Notes: generated from the sequence alone by a model not told the origin. Positions 32,631 to 43,317 are shown, counted from the first letter of the stretch. The stretch: DNA of 64,000 nucleotides from Branchipolynoe longqiensis (GCA_030323885.1 CM059203.1:496001-560000); one strand, 5' to 3'. Numbers and translations are program-made.

Positions 32631-34180
32631 GACAAGGTATTTACTCTGCCCATAATGTATAAGCTCCCGTGAGGGTGTTTGTTTTCAATGCTGGACAGCT
32701 GTGGTGCTGTCTTGATTTGTTCCTTCACCCAGGAGTGTCTACCTGTGTCTGCTCAGGTCAGCCTTCTGCAACTTTGGTTGTTAGTAATAGCCTATCTTAG
32801 TTTGTTTGTAATTTTCCAGTTTGTCTAGTCGGAGTATGATACCGTAGCCTACTATGTACAGCTACTTGGGAGACATGCAGGCTTGCGGGAGAGGATCCCG
32901 TCCCATTTAGATTTTTTGATCTGTTACAGCATCCTTTCACCTAAACCCTGTCCTTAGATAGTGGACCCATGTGCTAGAACACACTCGGACCCTTTAGGAC
33001 TGCGGCCAGGTGGGATGGCCGTGTTGTTTTCCTAGCCATTTTGTATTTCAGGGTGGATCTGTCCATTTCTCTGTTGATTTGTGCCATTACACATACCCAG
33101 GTGGACTGTGCCATGTGGTGATAGCTTTCCTAATTTGCTTTATACTTAGGAGGGCTAATTTTCCTCTTTTTTTCTGTTTAGTGCCTACCACTTTATCTGG
33201 CCTGTCTTTTGTATTTTGTGCCAGTGTACAGCAAGCAGTAACTGTGCTCAGGGGCAAGTGTGGTTTTGTTGTGTCAGTAAGTAATTGTTTTCTTTAGGAA
33301 TTTTTTTTTTAGTGGTCAGGGTTACGGATTGCCCATAGTTTTACATTTTGTTTATTCCAGCCATGTGCTGCCATGGTTAGTACACTTCTCTCATGTAATT
33401 TCGTGTTGCTTCTTTCTGTTAGGAGTATTGGGGCTGCCATGTGTCTAGTGTCCCTGTGGGGGGGCTACTGTGTAATCCGGTTTCGTGGTGTAGTGGTGTG
33501 CTAGTATTTTCAAGTGCATTTCTCTTCTGCTTGTTAATAGTGTTGCTTTGCATTTTTTGTGTAGTTCTATCATGGGATATCTTTTGTGTACTTGGAGTCA
33601 CATTTTAAGGGATTTATTTTGCATCACTTGTAGTTTATTTAGTAGTTTGGTATTTCCACCCATGTATACATCACCATAGTCGAAGTAGGGAAGGATCATG
33701 CCTTTATATATTTTGATTGCCATGCTTTCAGTCATGTAGTACCTTAGTTTTGCCAGTAGCCATATTTTGTGGTTTGCTTTTTTGATAGTGTTTGTTATGC
33801 AAAGGTCATACTTTAAGTGCCTGTCCAGGTCCACTCCCAGATATCCATAGTTGTCTACCTGTTCTAACTCGTTGTTTGCCAGGAGACATTTTATTTTGTC
33901 ATTACTGGTTAGTCTGGTACCGAATAGCACCGTCTTCGATTTATTGCTATTTATAGTTATCTTATTTAGATGGCACCATTCAGTTAGTTTCGTTAGTGTT
34001 TGATTTAGTTTTGTTTCAATCTCTTCAGATGTTTTTTCCTGCAGTATATTCCACAGTATCATCTGATTATAGTTGGATGTTTTCAGTGTCTAGCCAGTTG
34101 TTTAGATCATTTATATATATGAGGAAGAGGAGCGGTCCCTGGACTGACCCTTGTGGTACACCACAGCTTATCTTTTCCTC
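32631..34180 (-). mobile_element. Second RT-bearing LINE, heavily damaged
   Basis: Minus strand. Near 34170-34110 it reads [20 protein letters not shown], then [15 protein letters not shown]. At the catalytic site the codons are CTA TAA TCA GAT GAT, so YADD has become stop-SDD. The frame continues as a 154-residue stretch at 34062-33598: LNKITINSNKSKTVLFGTRL, then NYGYLGVDLDRHLKYDLCI, ANHKIWLLAKLRYYMTESMA and MILPYFDYGDVYMGG. A ~970-bp damaged C-terminus and 3' UTR follows to about 32631, ending near TACATTATGGGCAGAGTAAA. It is related to, but a different subfamily from, the 25.8-28.6-kb LINE. The 5' part (endonuclease, first RT blocks) is missing. Confidence 0.88.
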
Positions 34181-34374
34181 GCTTGATATGTCTATGTGGT
34201 CTGGGAGGTTAAAAATCCCTTGCGTCAGTAAAAGTGTAGGCTCAGCCTTTCTATCGACAAACTATCTAATGGCGAAAACAAGACTATTCAGACTTATCCA
34301 CGATAGGCAGTATAAATCTTCAAGAATTAAACAAAATTCACGGCAGGGACTCCGGAGAATCAGATTGACGCTTG
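34181..34374 (+). repeat. Dispersed repeat shared with 49975-50125
   Basis: ATGTCTATGTGGTCTGGGAG, then GTTAAAAATC, CTATCGACAAACT and TTATCCACGATAGGCAGTAT, then AAATCTTCAAGA are found at both sites with a few differences. At 50 kb it is followed by a minus-strand tRNA-like head. The identity of the parent element is unknown. Confidence 0.6.
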
Positions 34375-34377
34375 TAA

Positions 34378-34902
34378 TACCCCTGTCACATTACGATGCT
34401 TCTCGCCGGCGCGCCGCCAACGTGCAAAATCACTTTTAATCGTCGAGACACGTCAAACTTTTCGACATCAGCACAACGTATTGGTAGCATGCGGCCGACG
34501 TTGTTGTAAAAGTTTGGCGCACCGTCCTGATATGACCTTAGATGTTCCTAGGATGTAAAATAACAAAAAGCAACAGTTTGGCGCAATGTGTGGGAAAGAC
34601 CCTCACGCGCACGGCGTCTGCCTGGCCTTCGCATAACGTTATTCCAGCGACTCTAACGTATCTCGACGCACCCCTAACATCGCCATAACATTGGCACCTG
34701 CACGTCATCACACGTTGAAAGTTTTGTGCAAGCACAAAACTTCGGCGATTCCCTGACGCGCGCTGCCGACCCTCGCCATCCATCAATAAATACAAATGCG
34801 CGCTGTGCGCGCATACCGCTTCCTTAAGTATCCCGATGTTGTGGCAAAACATCACATACGTCGACGCGCATTGGTGAGAAGCGTCGGAATGTGACAGCCC
34901 CA
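34378..34902. mobile_element. Harbinger-type non-autonomous transposon, 525 bp
   Basis: Termini TACCCCTGTCACATTACGA and, inverted, TGGGGCTGTCACATTCCGA, with perfect TAA flanks (34375-34377 and 34903-34905). The interior is rich in CGTCGACGCG/GGCGCAxxGT modules. It hosts hairpin-only SINE copy B. Confidence 0.78.
34522..34574 (+). mobile_element. Hairpin-only SINE retroposon (copy B), 53 bp
   Basis: CCGTCCTGATATGACCTTAG, then ATGTTCCTAGGATGTAAAAT and AACAAAAAGCAAC, flanked by a perfect 11-bp duplication AGTTTGGCGCA (34511-34521 and 34575-34585). Confidence 0.85.
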
Positions 34903-34905
34903 TAA

Positions 34906-35384
34906 GATCTGTGGAATTACTTATCAACCTGCCATATTCACAGGGGCGGGGGGGGGGGGGGAGGGGAAGAGGGGCGGCAGCTAACACACTTGTTCTCATT
35001 TTTTTCTGCGCAGTGAGATTTCTACCGTATTTGTCTATACTTTAACAATAATTTGGAGACGGTTGTGCGGGGATGGGGAATCAGAGCTGAGCCCTGAGTC
35101 GCGCAGTGTGTGAAGGTGATGCAGTGTGAAGCAGTGGTCGAGCTGTGTGACGGTTGTACCTTACTGGACATACCGAGCTGTGTTTATGGCTGAAGCCTGG
35201 GGGATAGTCTCTGTCCCTGCAGGGGGGCGGGGGCGGGGAGGGTGGGGGGTGCCTCTGGGCGTGCATACGTGCCGCCTTTGTCTCTCTGACCCCGCGCATG
35301 CGCACTGCACGGAGTCAGCGCAGCCAGCCCCGGCCAGGCGCGGCCAGGCCCGTCGCTGGTAACGATTGGCGGGCGGGCACTCTC
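34906..35384. other. Unassigned, CpG-rich toward the right
   Basis: A G-run lies at 34948-34960. From 35215 to 35370 the sequence is GC- and CpG-rich (GGCCAGGCGCGGCCAGGCCC). It might be a small CpG island, but no gene start is visible. Confidence 0.35.
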
Positions 35385-35560
35385 ACCTGCCTCCAACTTG
35401 TGCACACTCTCCAAGCACTCATGCACTCTCTAATCATACAGGCACTCTCCACTCATACATACACTCTACAAGTATATATTTTCGCACTCTACAATCATGT
35501 GTGCATTCTCCAAGGACATAATTATGCACTCTCCAATCATAAATACACTTCATCAACATG
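35385..35560. repeat. Degenerate GCACTCTCCAATCATA tandem repeat
   Basis: About eight diverged 18-22-bp units of (T)GCACTCTCCAATCATA(CA). It ends where a LINE-tail-bearing retroposon begins. Confidence 0.65.
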
Positions 35561-35705
35561 CTGTTGTTCGCGATGCGACAAAGACTGCTCTCATTTGTGT
35601 GGTTGTACATTTCATGAAAGCTGCCTGCAAAAGTTTTGAAGAGCTGCTGGCTTTTGAAAGTTACCAGCGGCACTCTCTCGGGGAGCAAGTTTCGGCGTTC
35701 TGCCT
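35561..35705 (-). mobile_element. Retroposon carrying the RTE-like LINE 3' tail (copy 1)
   Basis: Minus strand: a body (GCTCCCCGAGAGAGTGCCGC, then TGGTAACTTTC..AGCAGCTCTTC..TTGCAGGCAGCTTTCAT) runs into GCAGTCTTTGTCGCATCGCG, then AACAACAGCATG, the tail seen at 785-929 and 31.6-32.06 kb. Copy 2 is at 51055-51250. The body is not in the LINE fragments seen here, so this may be a SINE or a chimeric LINE. Confidence 0.55.
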
Positions 35706-35715
35706 AAAACATATA

Positions 35716-35908
35716 CAGTAAAACCTCTCTAAATCGACCGACCATGGGACCGACTTCAGTTTAAATGGTCCATTTAGGGACATGGTTGGTTTAGGGACTT
35801 TTGTAATCGTTACATTGGTATTGTATGGGCGATCGTTTGGGACCCAAATAAAGCGATCGATATAGGGGAGTGGTCGATCTGTTGAGGTGGATGGTTAGAG
35901 AGGTACTG
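35716..35908. mobile_element. Tigger/pogo-like MITE, 193 bp
   Basis: CAGTAAAACCTCTCTAAATC start after TA; AGAGAGGTACTG end before TA. It has 15 extra bases relative to the 178-bp copies. Confidence 0.85.
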
Positions 35909-36037
35909 TATGTATTGGAATGTCACGACACTTCAAAAGCCCGACATGGTTTTATTCACCTTTACGTGCAGTGATGACGTCTTCAGCTGCTCGATGTTCC
36001 CCCCCCCCCCCCACACACCCCATATGGTTACTAGGTG

Positions 36038-36380
36038 ACCGGACGCGATGACCGAATCGGGAGAGTGCAGGCTTCCCATGCGGAATGTTGGGCGTTTGAT
36101 TTCCGGTCGAGTCAAACCAATGACATACAAAATGTATACTTGTTTCTCAGTATCACCTGTACCCCCTGGTGCTCTGTATTACTAGGATAGGGCAAGGATT
36201 GGTTAGTTCAGTATCAGGATAATGTGACTGACTAGGGAATCGGGTCATGGTGCCAGAGGCCTGGTCTCCCAGTTGTGCAGCACTATAAAGTGTCCATGCC
36301 TGCACACAATCGCCATGCCTGCATCCTGATATGGACATACATGTTGCCAGGACGTAAAACTCCCAACAACCAACCAACAA
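36038..36380 (+). mobile_element. SINE family S, second head type
   Basis: Head GACGCGATGACCGAATCGGG, then AGAGTGCAGGCTTCCCATGC. The body and 3' end read CTGATATGGACATACATGTT, then GCCAGGACGTAAAACTCCCA and a CAACCAACC tail. Confidence 0.8.
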
Positions 36381-36490
36381 ATTCAGTATCAGGATAATGT
36401 GACTGAGTGGGAAATTGGGTCATGGTGCCGGAGGTCTGGTGTCCTATTGGGGCAATACTATAAATTTGCTATGACGTTGCTGTTGCTGGG
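36381..36490 (+). mobile_element. SINE family S body, in tandem after the previous copy
   Basis: TTCAGTATCAGGATAATGTG, then ACTGAGTGGGAAATTGGGTC through ACTATAAATTTGCTATGA. There is no head, and the 3' hairpin is lost. Confidence 0.7.
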
Positions 36491-36518
36491 ATGTACAATT
36501 CCAGCTAACTGCGTTTTC

Positions 36519-36520
<2 letters not shown>

Positions 36521-36549
<29 letters not shown>
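36521..36549 (+). repeat. Run of 29 G residues
   Basis: Uninterrupted G29, a possible G-quadruplex former and a likely place for length error in assembly. Confidence 0.9.
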
Positions 36550-36732
36550 AGTTGCTGGTGTTGGGCAGGGATAGGTGTCGATATCACCACAGCGTTCACA
36601 AAAACACATGCACACGTGCAACATTTAATTGTTTTAGAGTGGATTTTACGACTTGGATGCGTCGTTAATTGATAATCGGATAATTAAAATTTGAATGTCG
36701 AGTTTGGGTTTGGTAACACACGGTTACTTTGT

Positions 36733-38262
36733 TAGTGAGTGAGTGAGTGTGACTATTTCAGTGAGTGAGTGTGACTTAGTTAGTGAGTGAGTGTGACTTT
36801 GTTGGTGAGTGAGTGACTTTGTTAGTGAGTGAGTGTGGCTTTGTTAGTGAGTGAGTGTGACTTTGTTAGTGAGTCAGTGTGACTATTAGTGAGTGAGTGT
36901 GACTTTGTTAGTGAGTGTGACTTTGCTAGTGAGTGAGTGTGACTTTGTTAGTGAGTCAGTGTGACTATTAGTGAGTGAGTGTGACTTTGTTAGTGAGTGA
37001 GTGTGACTTTGTTAGTGAGTGAGTGTGGCTTTGTTAGTGAGTGAGTGTGACTTTGTTAGTGAGTGAGTGTGACTATTTCAGTGAGTGAGTGTGACTTTGT
37101 TAGTGAGTGCGACGTGGTGGATTCTTTGTTAGTGAGTGAGTGTGACTTTGTAGTGAGTGAGTGTGCTTAGTTAGTGAGTGTGACTTGTTAGTGTATTTGC
37201 TAGTGAGTGAGTGTGACTTTGTTAGTGAGTGCGTGTGGACTTTACTGTTAGTGAGTGAGTGTGACTTTGTTAGTGAGTGAGTGTGGCTTGTTAGTGAGTA
37301 GTGTGACTTTGTTAGTGAGTGAGTGTGACTTTGTTAGGTGAGGTGACTATGTAGGATGTGTGACTTTGTTTAGTAGTGAGTGCGTGTGACTTTGTTAGTG
37401 AGTGAGTGTGACTTTGCTAGTGAGTGAGTGTGACTTTGTTAGTGAGTGAGTGTGACTTTGTTAGTGAGTGAGTGTGACTTTCTTAGTGAGTGAGTGTGAC
37501 TTTGTTAGTGAGTGAGTGTGACTTTGTTAGTGAGTGTGACTTTGTTAGTGAGTGAGTGTGACTTTGTTAGTGAGTCAGTGTGATTTTGTTAGTGAGTGAG
37601 TGTGACTTTGTTAGTGAGTGCGTGTGACTGTGTTGGTGAGTGAGTGTGACTTTGTTAGTGAGTGAGTGTGACTTAGTTAGTGAGTGCGTGTGACTTTGTT
37701 AGTGAGTGAGTGTGACTTTGTTAGTGAGTCAGTGTGATTTTGTTAGTGAGTGAGTGTGACTTTGTTAGTGAGTGAGTGAGTGTGACTTAGATAGTGAGTC
37801 AGTGTGACTTTGTTGGTGAGTGAGTGTGACTTTGTTAGTGAGTGAGTGTGACTTTGTTAGTGAGTGAGTGTGACTTTGTTAGTGAGTGAGTGTGACTTTG
37901 TTAGTGAGTGCGTGTGACTTTGTTGGTGAGTGAGTGTGACTTTGTTAGTGAGTGAGTGTGACTTTGTTAGTGAGTGAGTGTGACTTTGTTAGTGAGCGTG
38001 ACTTTGTTGGTGAGTGAGTGTGACTTTGTTAGTGAGTGAGTGTGACTTTGTTAGTGAGTGAGTGTGACTTTGTTAGTGAGTGAGTGTGACTTTGTTGGTG
38101 AGTGAGTGTGACTTTGTTGGTGAGTGAGTGTGACTTTGTTAGTGAGTGAGTGTGACTTTGTTAGTGAGTGTGTGTGACTTTGTTGGTGAGTGAGTGTGAC
38201 TTTGTTAGTGAGTGAGTGTGACTTTGTTAGTGAGTGAGTGTGACTTTGTTAGTGAGTTAGTT
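36733..38262. repeat. 22-bp satellite (about 70 units)
   Basis: The unit is GTGAGTGAGTGTGACTTTGT plus TA. 18- and 26-bp variants differ in the number of GAGT repeats. The block at 37100-37380 is unusually degraded (indels). Confidence 0.95.
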
Positions 38263-38310
38263 ACATACTTTGTCACCTCCTTTGTTAGTTAGTCAGTCAA
38301 TTACTTTGTT
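38263..38310. repeat. TTACTTTGTTAGTTAGTCAG array, left part
   Basis: A derivative of the 22-bp satellite that continues at 38627-38830, beyond an inserted SINE. Confidence 0.7.
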
Positions 38311-38626
38311 GTTTTGCGTCGTAGCAACAACTAAGGTCATATCAGCACGCGTACCGTCTTGTGACAATGCGGACTCATGGTGACTATATAGTGCTGCCCC
38401 AATGGTAGACCAGGCCACCAGCACTATGACCCAGTATTCCCCAAAGTCACAGGATCCGATACTGTGCTAACCGTCATTGCCCTATCCTAGTAATGCTGAG
38501 TGCCAGGCCAGGTAGCAATTACTATCAATTTGATAAGTCATTGGTTTGACTCGGCTTGGATTCGAACTCCCGACCTTCCACACCGGAAGCCCGCGCTCTA
38601 TCGATTCGACCACGGCGTCCGGTGTG
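38311..38626 (-). mobile_element. SINE family S inserted in the satellite
   Basis: Minus strand, second head type (CGCCGTGGTCGAATCGATAG, then AGCGCGGGCTTCCGGTGTGG), full body and GACGCAAAAC 3' end. ATTACTTTGTT flanks both sides (38300-38310 and 38627-38637), fitting an 11-bp target-site duplication, although the array itself repeats this sequence. Confidence 0.85.
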
Positions 38627-38830
38627 ATTACTTTGTTAGTTACTTTGTTACTTAGTCAGTTAGTTACTTTGTTAGTTAATTAGTCAGTTAGTTACTTTGT
38701 TACTTAGTCAGTTAGCTAGTTACTTTGTTAGTTAATTAGTGAGTTAGTTACTTTGTTATTTAGTCAGTTAGCTAGTTACTTTGTTAGTTAATTAGTGAGT
38801 TATATCTTTGTCAGTTACTCAGTTAAAAAT
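38627..38830. repeat. TTACTTTGTTAGTTAGTCAG array, right part
   Basis: Units of TTACTTTGTTA(C/G)TTAGTCAGTTAG with GTTAATTAGTGAG variants. Confidence 0.8.
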
Positions 38831-38954
38831 GTAAAATTTAAGACCTAACTACACTGGGATTGGTCCCACTGCTTCAACGGTCACAGCTGGTCCAGTGTAT
38901 TATTAACAACCCCACCCCGACAACATAATTCATAAACTCACATAACTAACTACA

Positions 38955-39275
38955 CTAGAGTCCTAGCAACATATAAGGTCATATCAGGACGGGTACTTAC
39001 TTGTGACAATGCACACTTATGGTGAGTTTATAGTGCTGCCCCACTGGGAGACCAAGCCAAAGGCACCATGATCTGATATCCCACTTAGTTACATTATCCA
39101 GACACTGAGCCAACCAATCCTTACCCTATTCTAAAAATGCAGAGCGCCAGGCTAGGAAGCGAAAAGTGTCAATTTGTTACTCATTGGTTTGACTTGACCA
39201 GGGTTCCGTGGGTTCGAATGCCACGATCTACCAAAACGGGAGACTGACTCTCAACTCATTCGGCACACTGTGTGG
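38955..39275 (-). mobile_element. SINE family S, near full length
   Basis: GTCCTAGCAACATATAAGGT through GAACCCACGGAACCCTGGTC in inverse and CCGAATGAGTTGAGAGTCAG (head). GGGTTC is duplicated around the B box. Confidence 0.8.
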
Positions 39276-39371
39276 TCTGTTTGCCCATGTTCAGAGCACA
39301 GACTGCAGCAGGGTCAGGTTCTATTCAATTAATTTGGTATTCTATTCCTTATAAAGTTATGTATACACTAA

Positions 39372-40176
39372 AGGGCGCATTCCATATATATGCATAATGC
39401 GTTATGCGTTATGCGAATGCCATCATTCCATACATGCGTTATGCGTTATGCAGTGAAGTATATAAAAAGTATGGTGCAAACATGTAGGTTTATGCGGCGG
39501 ACCTGTTAGGAAGCAGTCTTCATGAGAAATATGAAGAATGGGACGGTGCAAACATGGCTCAGTTTAGCTTGCTTAGAGGGATGTTAGGACCGTCCCAAAT
39601 ATGAAGACTGCTTCCTAACAGGTCCGCCGCATAAACCTACATGTTTGCACTGTCCCATTCTTCATATTTCTCATGAAGACTGCTTCCTAACAGGTCCGCC
39701 GCATAAACCTACATGTTTGCACTGTCCCATTCTTCATATTTCTCATGAAGACCGGCTGTCCGTAATTATCAGTCGCCTCCTCCAGCCTTATATCAATGGA
39801 CAAATGCGACTGATGCTTTTCTGTTCGCACCACCTTGTCCCGGCTGTCCGTAATTATCAGTCGCCTCCTCCAGCCTTATATCAATGGACAAATGCGACTG
39901 ATGCTTTTCTGTTCGCACCACCTTGTCCTGGCTGTCCGTAATTATCAGTCGCCTCCTCCAGCCTTATATCAATGGACAAATGCGGCTGATGCTTTTCTAT
40001 TCGCACCACCTTTACGCATTACGCATTACGCACCGATCGCTACATGGAGCGATCGGGATAATGGATTTCTTTCGCATTCGCATTAAGCATTACGCGTGTA
40101 TGGAATGTAGCTCATAGGTTTCAAGGCGTTTCGATTTTTTTTCACATACGCATTACGCGTATATGGAATGCGCCCT
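39372..40176. mobile_element. Harbinger-type transposon H, complete copy, 805 bp
   Basis: Termini AGGGCGCATTCCATATA and TATATGGAATGCGCCCT with perfect TAA flanks (39369-39371 and 40177-40179). Subterminal regions repeat GCATAATGCGTTATGCG on one side and GCATTACGCATTACGC on the other. Long inner inverted repeats surround CGGTGCAAACATGG. An 88-bp unit beginning GGCTGTCCGTAATTATCAGT is present three times in tandem (39753, 39841, 39929). No transposase is encoded. Confidence 0.88.
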
Positions 40177-40179
40177 TAA

Positions 40180-40560
40180 GTCATGACATGCCGGGAGCCT
40201 GCGGGCCGGGACCAGCGAACAGGCAACCAGCGCAGACTGGGTGGCACCGTAATAAAGTCATTATGCAACTGGACGTCAATGCGTGTAGTCGGTTCTTAAT
40301 CATATCTTTACATGTTGTCAGAATCGGACCTTCTGATCAGCGATGGCTCTCTCTGGGTTAAACCCACCCAGACCACAGAATCTAGATGAAAATCTAGTGG
40401 CAAATTGGAAAGCCTGGATACATGCTTACATCATTTACACCACCGTATCTGGAGTTCTTAATCACAACTTTACAAACATGGTTCATGAATGCAAGAGTAG
40501 CTACATTTCAAGGCTTAATCGCATCATGCAATTTTTAATCTGCAAGTACAAAATATTAAG
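40180..40560 (+). pseudogene. LTR-retrotransposon 3'-of-LTR and gag N-terminus remnant
   Basis: Sequence with AATAAAG (about 40251) ends in TTTACA and is followed by TGTTGTCAGAATCGGACC, which resembles an LTR end plus primer-binding site. An ATG at 40343 opens a frame whose first ~35 residues (LNPPRPQNLDENLVANWKAW, then IHAYIIYTTVSG) match the start of Ty3/gypsy-like gag proteins of invertebrates (L.PP.PL.L.GNLA.NW..W...F..Y). After this the match is lost, though the frame stays open to 40564. A small gag remnant, inference only. Confidence 0.5.
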
Positions 40561-40865
40561 TTAAATTAAAACAACCTGTCACTGCTGCACATCATACAAG
40601 CCTCTGGTGACCGGCATGTCCTATGTGCACACACAAACTGTTGTTGTGCTTTCACTTCAAATATCCCCAAACTTTTCAATTTATACAAATTAAATAAAAT
40701 TAAAAAAACTATAGTTTCTCTGGACTGAAGTAAAGTCGATGAGTCGGTCGGTCAGGACGTGTTTGGTTGATTGGGAATATTCATGATTGTTCATCGCCAC
40801 CGTTCACTACCCGCCTACCTGTTGAATTAGTGTGGGCATCCTTCTTATGCCAGTGAGCTGCCTAA
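40561..40865. other. AT-rich unassigned stretch
   Basis: Nothing is recognised. Confidence 0.4.
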
Positions 40866-41050
40866 AGCCCATGTCACACCTACCCGTACTAGCCCCGGAC
40901 TTTTCGTCGGACCACCCCCGGACCATTCCTCAGGAGTGTCCCGGAAAGCCCCGGTTAAAATCGCTGTTTTTGCCTCACTCTCACACCTACCCGGACGAGC
41001 CACGGACTTCAAGCCCAGATCACCCAGTATGAGCCCCGGATGAGCCCTGA
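40866..41050. mobile_element. Harbinger-type element related to 9119, left end only
   Basis: AGCCCATGTCACACCTACCC after TAA, with TAGCCCCGGACTT and GGACCACCCCCGGA modules as in 9119-9887. No right end was found. Confidence 0.6.
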
Positions 41051-41239
41051 CTGGCTATCCAGTAGCTGCGTCTCACTGAGGTGGCGCCACCTGCCCGTGG
41101 TCATCGCCTCCTGGTACCTGCAGCGCCTCGCGTTTAAACCGGCATCCGGGCCCAGATCCACAGGCGCCCGACCGGCTGTGTCCAGCAAGCCCCCTCCCTC
41201 CAATCTCATCCCTCTCCCCCCTCCCCCCTCCCCCTCCCC

Positions 41240-41715
41240 GTTGACCAGTCGGCACTGACAGGTGACCAGTTGGCACTGACAGGTGACCCGTCGGCACTGA
41301 CAGGTGACCAGTCGGCACTGACAGGTGACCAGTCGGCACTGACAGGTGACCAGTCGGCACTGACAGGTGAACAGTCAGCACTGGTCGGTGACCAGTCAGC
41401 ACTGACAGGTGACCAGTCGGCAGTAGTCGGTGACCAGTCAGCACTAACAGGTGACCAGTCGGCAGTGACAGGCAACTAGTTAGCACTGGGGTGACTAGAC
41501 AACACTGGTAAGTCCCCAGTCGGCACTGGTCGGTGACCAGTCGGAACTGGTCGGTGACCAGTCGGCACTGGTCGGTGACCAGTTGGCACTGGTCGGTTAC
41601 CAGTCGGAACTGATAGGAGACCAGTCAGCACTGGACGGTGACCAGTCGGAACTGATAGGAGACCACTCAGCACTGGTGGGTGACCAGTCGGCACTGGACG
41701 GTGACCAGTGGTGGG
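41240..41715. repeat. 21-bp minisatellite (about 22 units)
   Basis: The unit is GGTGACCAGTCGGCACTGAC plus A, with ACTGGTC in place of ACTGACA in the right half. Seven-codon periodicity gives artefactual ORFs on both strands. Confidence 0.95.
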
Positions 41716-42054
41716 GATGTTACCAAAGAGCACAAACAAACGGTCATTAAACAAAGGGCTTGCTGCTTTATTTTACATGTGTTGGACGCCCTGCCGCATT
41801 TCCCGCCTTTTTCATCAGTAGTCACGTGACCAACAACAAAGTGGGTCATTTCCCCGGAGCTTCCGGGCCAGCCGCCCCAGGCTGTTGGTCATATTCACAA
41901 CCGCGCGCTGTGTGTGTGTGTGTGGTTATGTGTGAGTGTGAGTGAGTGTGTGTGTGTGAGTGTGTGTGAGTGTGGGGGGGGGAGGTAACTTTCTTAGCTG
42001 CTAGAATGAAGGACGCTTCCTAATTCACTACGAGGCTCGTGTCGTTTCCTTGTG
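41716..42054. other. Unassigned, with TG microsatellite
   Basis: (TGTG/GAGTG)n at 41908-41980. Nothing else is recognised. Confidence 0.45.
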
Positions 42055-42058
42055 TTAA

Positions 42059-42405
42059 AGCTGCATAGTCCGATGAAGCATCAAATTTTCAAAACCAAAC
42101 CAACTATCTGGAATTGATTCTACATATCTAACTTAGATACTGATGCACGTATTAAGCATTTGTTGCCACTTAGCAGGGAATACTGAGGCAATTTAATAGA
42201 ACCTGTTACTGCTAAAGCCTATGGTGTCAGAGTTTTGGCAAGCTTGCCAAAACTAATTTGAAATGTTTGCACTTCAAATATCTCAAAACATAACTGTTTA
42301 AAATAAACAGGACTTGAAGCTAAAGTAAGGTCGATTATAACGGTCAGGTTAATCTATTTATCTCAGAAAAATTACAGAAACTCAACACCATCGGACTATG
42401 CAACT
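42059..42405. mobile_element. TTAA MITE family T, intact copy, 347 bp
   Basis: AGCTGCATAGTCCGATGAAG and CATCGGACTATGCAACT ends with perfect TTAA flanks (42055-42058 and 42406-42409). The same length as copy 1. Confidence 0.9.
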
Positions 42406-42473
42406 TTAAAACATAAGATATTTGATTTTTCTGAACCCTCCTCACGGGGCATTCTCTGAAACTGGGCAGGAAG

Positions 42474-42773
42474 GTTTGTTTGTTGTTGTTTTACGTCCTA
42501 GCAACATCTAAGGTCATATCAGGATGGGTACTAACTTGTGACAGTGCACACTCATGTTGACTTTATAGTGCTGTCCCACTGGGAAACCAGGCCGCCGGCA
42601 CCATGATTTGGTATCCCACTCAGTCACATTATCCTGACACTGAGCACACCAGCCCTTGCCCTGTCCTAATAATGCCGGGCGCCTGGCTAGGAAGCGACAA
42701 GTATCAATTTTTAAGTCATTGGTTTGACTCGACCAGGGTTCGAACCAATGACTTAAAAATTGATACTTCTCAG
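42474..42773 (-). mobile_element. SINE family S, head replaced by an inverted body piece
   Basis: The minus-strand SINE reads normally from the (AAC) tail to the B box GGGTTCGAACC. Then the sequence turns around: AATGACTTAAAAATTGATAC on the + strand is the same body segment inverted. The tRNA A box is missing. Confidence 0.75.
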
Positions 42774-43079
42774 GAAGGTGTGACATAGAAACCATAAGGT
42801 AAAACCTTCCAAATAATAGCAGCAGAATCTATGAAGGTTTATATGTTGTGCATAAGTCAGACTTGAGAGAAAAAGCTATTTCACTTTTTGATTTTGATCT
42901 TTTATAAGTTATACAAATTGAGCAATGTGCTTATATCACTTCTGTGATATGGGAATCAAACACACATCCAAAACATCATCTTAACAATAACATACAAGAA
43001 AATTAAAACAACATTTAAATACATGTAGCATTGATAACATACTTAACACACACATGCAACAATAATTACTTGATTGATC

Positions 43080-43316
43080 AGGTGAAATTACGCCGGAGCA
43101 AGTGATACGTGAACATCTGGTTGAACTGGTGAAATGTTCCCTAGAGCAGACGACAGTTGAGCATTTATTTGTGAGGGTGATATTTCCCCTCGAACCGGCC
43201 AGAACTGAGCATTTGATTGAGCTGTGATATTCCCTGTAGAACATACAAGAAGCGTGTATTTGATTGATATATGCTATTTCATTAAAGGAGACGACACATA
43301 TGCATTTTTCAAATAT
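43080..43316. repeat. 48-bp array, left diverged part
   Basis: Units of GAGC(A/G)TTTGATTGAG..GTGATATTTCCCxTxGAAC. It continues at 44172 beyond a LINE. Confidence 0.7.
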
Positions 43317-43317
43317 T

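Noticed and set aside
40343..40564. Host gene starting with MALSGLNPP
   Set aside because: Only the first ~35 residues look conserved, and they resemble gypsy-type gag after an LTR/primer-site-like sequence. A retrotransposon remnant fits better.
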